Source: an uncultured Mycoplasmatota bacterium
Lineage (GTDB): Bacteria; Bacillota_I; Bacilli_A; RF39; UBA660
Reading direction: 5' to 3'
Length of the DNA: 9,189 nucleotides
NCBI GenBank assembly: GCA_900554315.1
Contig: USGP01000034.1
Location: forward strand, 1-9,189
The position numbers were made by a program, and so were the translations under genes. Shown here in pieces: positions 7,019 to 9,189 of this stretch. The notes below the pieces were generated by a model that was not told the DNA's origin, ran no database searches, and saw nothing but the letters and a program-made list of their open reading frames with translations. Each line of letters begins with the position of its first letter. Within the stretch, counting starts at the first letter, position 1.

Positions 7019-7495
7019 TTATACCTCATAACATTCTTTAAAAATTAACAATTGTTTAATTGCTTTTTCTGTTATAAATGTAATTTGATCATTATTTTTA
7101 TAATATTTTAGTTCTTTAATTGTTCTTTCGATATCCCAAAAGCCTTTAAAATACATGTCTATAGTTTTAAAAACGTCATCATCAGCAACATTTCCTATAA
7201 TTATATCGTATTTTTTGTATTCATCCTTTCCTTTTCTACAGTTACATACAAATTCTAACCATTCTTTGTCTGTGTTTTTAAATATCATCGTCTGCAATCC
7301 ATTATAGTCTTGCTTCATTTCATACACATTTATCATTGCTTTGGAATTGGTTCTCATGGCTTTTCTTTTAGCCCATTTTTCTGCTTGTTTTTTTATTGTA
7401 GTAACGTAAAATCCTTGTCCAAAGTCCAAATTCTTTTTAGAATGTTGAACATCTGGTTTTTCTATTTTCATTGTTGTACCATGATATACTAACAT
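7019..7495 (-). CDS. DUF3990 protein, ADP-ribosyltransferase-fold putative toxin
   Basis: DUF3990 proteins are thought to have an ADP-ribosyltransferase-like fold and would modify a target using NAD. Family marks are VYHGT at the start (His5), LDFGQGFYVTT (Tyr30), QAEKWAKRKA (37-46), a Trp/Glu segment WLEFVCNCRKG (79-89) and YDIIIGNVADDDVFKTI (96-112). The set His5, Tyr30 and Glu78 or Glu81 would fit the H-Y-E triad of diphtheria-toxin-type transferases, but this is my inference from spacing. Length (158 aa) is normal, with no signal peptide. The start overlaps the DUF3791 gene by 7 nt and has only a weak ribosome binding site (AGAAG), so translation is probably coupled. With a small gene on each side the most likely role is the toxic or effector part of a toxin-antitoxin or phage-defence locus. 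Confidence 0.85.
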   Translation of the reverse strand: MLVYHGTTMKIEKPDVQHSKKNLDFGQGFYVTTIKKQAEKWAKRKAMRTNSKAMINVYEMKQDYNGLQTMIFKNTDKEWLEFVCNCRKGKDEYKKYDIIIGNVADDDVFKTIDMYFKGFWDIERTIKELKYYKNNDQITFITEKAIKQLLIFKECYEV

Positions 7496-7707
7496 GCTTT
7501 TACACTTCTTTCGTTAACAAACTCAGTTATATCTTCTATTAAATAATCTGTTCCGAGAGTGTGTAGCGTATCATAATGTTTAATTATATAATCGTCTAGT
7601 ATTTTAGTTTTCTTTAAAATGCTGTATACCTGTTCTGGTGTTTTTTTCCATTTTCTAGCCAAATTATATATGATAAAAATTGTAAACTTTAATTCTTTTT
7701 TCTTCAT
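7489..7707 (-). CDS. DUF3791 protein, probable partner or antitoxin of DUF3990
   Basis: A 72-residue all-helical protein of the DUF3791 family. The family pattern is clear: FTIFIIYNLARKWKKTPEQV (8-27), a KTKIL turn, then YIIKHYDTLHTLGTDYLIED (40-59), where YDxLHTxGxxYLxxDI is the signature. It is the first gene of the three-gene minus-strand operon, with AAAGGAG (complement of 7718-7724) 10 nt before the ATG. Being first, overlapping the DUF3990 gene and having a much stronger ribosome binding site than it, the protein should be made in excess, which suits an antitoxin. Repeat B and its promoter begin 35-40 nt upstream. Function of the family is not established to my knowledge. Confidence 0.85.
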   Translation of the reverse strand: MKKKELKFTIFIIYNLARKWKKTPEQVYSILKKTKILDDYIIKHYDTLHTLGTDYLIEDITEFVNERSVKAC

Positions 7708-7741
7708 TATGATTTCACTCCTTTATGACTATTCTATTTAT

Positions 7742-7771
7742 ACCCTATCACAATATTTTGAATGTTGTCAA
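7742..7771 (-). promoter_or_regulatory. Promoter for the DUF3791/DUF3990 operon, embedded in repeat B
   Basis: Minus-strand TTGACA (complement of 7766-7771), 18-nt spacer, TAGGGT (complement of 7742-7747) preceded by TGA as an extended -10. The same boxes at the same spacing occur at repeat C. The -35 lies in the inner stem of the palindrome and the -10 just outside it, so a protein bound to the palindrome would block or assist polymerase. The -10 is weak, and a TATAAA follows 5 nt downstream. Confidence 0.5.
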
Positions 7772-7811
7772 GATGAAGAGGATGTGGACCTTGAGTGTTT
7801 AAAATATTGTG
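7749..7811. repeat. 63-nt palindromic repeat, copy B
   Basis: The most diverged copy, matching copy C at about 50 of 63 positions by my count. The outer stem pairs 7747-7759 with 7801-7813 (13 bp, running 2 bp beyond the 63-nt unit) and continues with G-T, A-T and A-T pairs. The inner stem TCAAG/CTTGA (7768-7772 with 7790-7794) is shorter than in A and C, and the loop differs (GAAGAGGATGTGG). Positions 13/51 are A-T here but G-C in A and C, another compensated change. It sits between the RnlB-like gene and the start of the DUF3791 operon. Confidence 0.85.
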
Positions 7812-7847
7812 ATTTTTAAGATAATTTTGATCTCTTTATTTTAACAT

Positions 7848-8204
7848 TTAAATTATCATACCATTTTTTATTAAAAATTTAAGAGAAGATGGCAAAACAC
7901 TGTTTTGCACAATATCTGTATGTTCTAAAAAGTAATTATGTGATAATTTTTTAATGCTTTCTGGTAATTCTTTTAGTAAGTAACAAGATGGTAATTTATT
8001 ATTATTTTTATTATAATCACACACTACATATCTATTGTTTTTTACACCATTGATTAAGGTTAAGTCAAATATAATTTTAGCTTGGCTTATTTCTATTTTA
8101 TCTCCTATTTCTTTAATGTAGCTCAATGGATTTTTATAAGAAGTTGCAATTACGAGAAAGTCATATTGTTCTCTTTCTAATTTTAAAATTTCATATTTTC
8201 CCAT
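7848..8204 (-). CDS. RnlB-family antitoxin, without an adjacent RnlA toxin
   Basis: RnlB neutralises the RnlA endoribonuclease (RNase LS), a toxin that degrades phage mRNA in E. coli. The match here is by pattern. VIATSYKNPLSYIKEIGDKI (18-37) parallels the RnlB segment around ATGFENPLSSVNEIETKL, KIIFDLTLINGVKNNRYV (43-60) parallels ILFDLLCANGPEWNRFV, and the C-terminal NSVLPSSLKFLIKNGMII parallels the RnlB end. Length (118 aa) is close to E. coli RnlB (about 120). The ribosome binding site AAGAGGAG (complement of 8213-8220) is 8 nt before the ATG. No rnlA-like gene of about 350 codons is present on either side. The gene is alone between repeats B and C. It could be a solitary antitoxin that protects the element from a host RnlAB, or a deletion remnant. 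Confidence 0.75.
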   Translation of the reverse strand: MGKYEILKLEREQYDFLVIATSYKNPLSYIKEIGDKIEISQAKIIFDLTLINGVKNNRYVVCDYNKNNNKLPSCYLLKELPESIKKLSHNYFLEHTDIVQNSVLPSSLKFLIKNGMII

Positions 8205-8241
8205 TATAAAGTCTCCTCTTTTACATTATTATTTTGTCTCT

Positions 8242-8271
8242 ACCGTATCACAATATTTTTGACGTTGTCAA
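8242..8271 (-). promoter_or_regulatory. Promoter for the RnlB-like gene, embedded in repeat C
   Basis: Minus-strand TTGACA (complement of 8266-8271), 18-nt spacer, TACGGT (complement of 8242-8247) preceded by TGA. The predicted start leaves a leader of about 30 nt containing AAGAGGAG. It has the same geometry as at repeat B. The block TACCnTATCACAATATTT, covering the -10 and the outer arm, is shared by B and C. Confidence 0.5.
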
Positions 8272-8311
8272 GGTAGAAAGCTTGCGAACCTTGACTGTCT
8301 AAAATATTGTG
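8249..8311. repeat. 63-nt palindromic repeat, copy C
   Basis: The outer stem CACAATATTTT (8249-8259) pairs with 8301-8311 (11 bp), then one T-T mismatch and two more pairs. The inner stem is 8 bp, GTCAAGGT/ACCTTGAC (8267-8274 with 8288-8295). The loop 8275-8287 contains the 12-nt string AGAAAGCTTGCG shared with copy A. It lies 44 nt upstream of the RnlB-like start and 168 nt upstream of the plus-strand serine recombinase gene, close enough to have been considered a recombinase site. Confidence 0.85.
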
Positions 8312-8330
8312 GAGTGTTCGTGCTATTTTA

Positions 8331-8447
8331 TGTATTTTAAAGTACACTTTTTTATACATAGTTATTTATAGTGTTTTTAGTGTATTTTAATGTATCAAAA
8401 CACTTTATGTACATGTACTTAAAGTACATATACTTTTTAATACACTT
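8331..8447. promoter_or_regulatory. Cluster of four short palindromic units upstream of the recombinase gene (candidate res or operator region)
   Basis: Four related units of 15-18 nt can be read: TGTATTTTAAAGTACACT (8331-8348), AGTGTATTTTAATGTATC (8379-8396), TGTACTTAAAGTACA (8414-8428, a perfect inverted repeat with one central base) and TATACTTTTTAATACACT (8429-8446). Their shared core is roughly GTAYTTTAAAGTAC. GTACATGTAC at 8409-8418 is an overlapping perfect palindrome. Resolvases of this family usually bind several such sites just upstream of their own gene, which both recombines and autoregulates. The last unit covers the -35 of the recombinase promoter. Assignment as res is inference. 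Confidence 0.45.
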
Positions 8448-8457
8448 TTGGTATAAT
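8429..8457 (+). promoter_or_regulatory. Recombinase gene promoter with extended -10
   Basis: TATACT (8429-8434), a 17-nt spacer ending TGG, and TATAAT (8452-8457) give a consensus extended -10 with a weak -35. The expected start near 8464 is just ahead of GAGGTGA (8467-8473), the ribosome binding site. The -35 is inside a short palindromic unit, so autorepression is plausible. Confidence 0.6.
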
Positions 8458-8479
8458 TTTATTAACGAGGTGATTTTTT

Positions 8480-9106
8480 ATGGAAAAGAATTCTAAAATT
8501 TTTGGTTATGTTAGAGTTAGTAGTAAAGACCAAAATTTGGATCGTCAAATAGATTCTTTAAAAAAATATGTGGCTGATGATAGAGATATATTTTTTGATA
8601 AGTTATCTGGTAAGGATTTTGATAGACCAGGCTATCAAAGTCTTAAATATACTTTACGTGGTGGTGATATTCTTTATATTCATAGTTTAGATAGACTGGG
8701 CAGAAACAAGACTGAGGTTAAAGATGAACTTCAAGAATTATCTTCAAAAGGTATTTTAGTTCGTATTCTTGATGTTCCTACTAGCCTTATAGACTATAAT
8801 CAATTTGGCCCTTTGCAGAAAAGTATTATGGATATGGTAAATAATATTCTTATTGAAGTTTTGGCTACTATGGCAGAATCAGAAAGAGTACGTATTAAGG
8901 AACGTCAAAGAGAAGGTATAGCAGCTGCTAAAGCTAGGAATGTTAAGTTTGGTAGACCATTAGTAAAGTTTCCTGATTCATGGCCAGAAGATTATGCAGC
9001 ATGGTGTAAAGGCGAAATAACTGCTACTTCTATTGTTAAGAAATATGGAATTAGTAGATCATGTTTTTACATGCGTGTAAAATCTATGGAGCATCTGAAA
9101 CAATAA
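8480..9106 (+). CDS. Serine recombinase, resolvase/invertase (Pin) family
   Basis: Small serine recombinase that cuts and rejoins DNA at paired sites through a covalent phosphoserine link. The catalytic domain covers about residues 6-140: FGYVRVSSKDQNLDRQ with Ser14 as nucleophile and Arg12 beside it, FFDKLSGKDFDRPGYQ, and IHSLDRLGRNKTEV (67-80) with Arg72 and Arg75. The long E helix follows, TMAESERVRIKERQREGIAAAKA, then FGRP and a C-terminal helix-turn-helix at about 173-200 (CKGEITATSIVKKYGISRSC). At 208 residues it is a full-length family member. GAGGTGA lies 6 nt before the ATG. It could act as a multimer resolvase of the element, an invertase, or the transposition resolvase of a cargo unit. 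No transposase is visible in the window. Confidence 0.92.
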   Translation: MEKNSKIFGYVRVSSKDQNLDRQIDSLKKYVADDRDIFFDKLSGKDFDRPGYQSLKYTLRGGDILYIHSLDRLGRNKTEVKDELQELSSKGILVRILDVPTSLIDYNQFGPLQKSIMDMVNNILIEVLATMAESERVRIKERQREGIAAAKARNVKFGRPLVKFPDSWPEDYAAWCKGEITATSIVKKYGISRSCFYMRVKSMEHLKQ

Positions 9107-9114
9107 AAACCATC

Positions 9115-9142
9115 CATATTGAGGGCCCCCTCAATTGATATG
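9115..9142. terminator. Hairpin after the recombinase gene
   Basis: ATTGAGG and CCTCAAT (9118-9124 with 9129-9135) close a 4-nt loop GCCC, and CATAT/ATATG extend it across a 2-nt bulge. It starts 9 nt after the stop. There is no T-run behind it on the plus strand; read on the minus strand the A-run at 9105-9110 would give one. It may end transcription entering from the right as well as the recombinase transcript. Confidence 0.4.
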
Positions 9143-9189
9143 TACCCAGAATCCTGGACACATTTCTTAATTATGCGAGGCATGTGGAT
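9141..9189. mobile_element. Probable terminal part of an IS3-type insertion sequence
   Basis: From 9141 the sequence TGTACCCAGAATCCTGGACA resembles the terminal inverted repeats of IS3-family (IS150-like) elements, which begin TGTA, carry a CCC stretch and then GGACA about 15-18 nt in. The element would continue beyond the window, so neither a transposase nor the other end can be seen. The call rests on this one terminus. Confidence 0.35.

Noticed and set aside
7310..7819. Two plus-strand frames opposite the DUF3990 and DUF3791 genes (7310-7492, 7619-7819)
   Set aside because: Both are antisense to well-supported genes, and the second runs through repeat B. Neither has a ribosome binding site or recognisable sequence.
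7820..7857. Inverted repeat GATAATTT/AAATTATC at the end of the RnlB-like gene as a terminator
   Set aside because: The 8-bp arms are nearly all A-T and 22 nt apart, and no T-run follows on the minus strand. Read-through into the next operon seems as likely.
5609..8311. The 63-nt repeats as integron attC sites or a CRISPR array
   Set aside because: There are no RYYYAAC/GTTRRRY core sites and no tyrosine integrase in view. Three copies lie kilobases or hundreds of bases apart rather than at regular short spacing.
5609..8311. The 63-nt repeats as an invertible switch
   Set aside because: The asymmetric internal loop and the loop sequence show that all three copies face the same way, so recombination would delete rather than invert.

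Overview
This is an AT-rich bacterial window that looks like part of a conjugative plasmid or integrative conjugative element of a low-GC Bacillota host. Strong purine-rich ribosome binding sites (AAGGAG, GGAGG) precede most genes. Type IV pilin-like genes sit beside a dedicated prepilin peptidase and a mobile-element type topB-ssb pair. Pilin genes of this kind in a low-GC background would suit a diderm firmicute such as a member of the Negativicutes, but that placement is inference.

Left part (1-2411, + strand): a PilV-like minor pilin, a second small pilin-like protein and a short A24 prepilin peptidase are tightly spaced and probably co-transcribed. A hypothetical 128-residue protein follows. 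Middle part (2412-5131, + strand): topB (type IA topoisomerase III with three C-terminal zinc ribbons) overlaps ssb by 4 nt. A strong 16-bp hairpin ends this unit and also serves the convergent gene beyond it.

Right part (5179-9106) is the accessory region. It carries a small membrane protein (-), a frameshifted XseA-like gene with a C-terminal membrane anchor (+), a three-gene DUF3791 / DUF3990 / small-protein module (-) that looks like a toxin-antitoxin or defence locus, an RnlB-family antitoxin without its RnlA toxin (-), and a serine recombinase (+). After it, from about 9141, is what looks like the first ~50 nt of an IS3-type insertion sequence.

The most striking feature is a family of three 63-nt imperfect palindromes (A 5609-5671, B 7749-7811, C 8249-8311). 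They align without gaps and lie in the same orientation. Each sits 37-60 nt upstream of the start of a minus-strand accessory gene. At least three base pairs of the outer stem change on both sides together. Each copy places a minus-strand TTGACA box in the inner stem, and conservation runs past the palindrome only on the side of the expected -10 box. The simplest reading is a shared promoter/operator (or leader hairpin) module in front of interchangeable cargo genes. Because the copies are direct repeats they could also drive loss or exchange of cargo. Between copy C and the recombinase gene lies a second, unrelated cluster of short palindromes, a candidate res/operator region.
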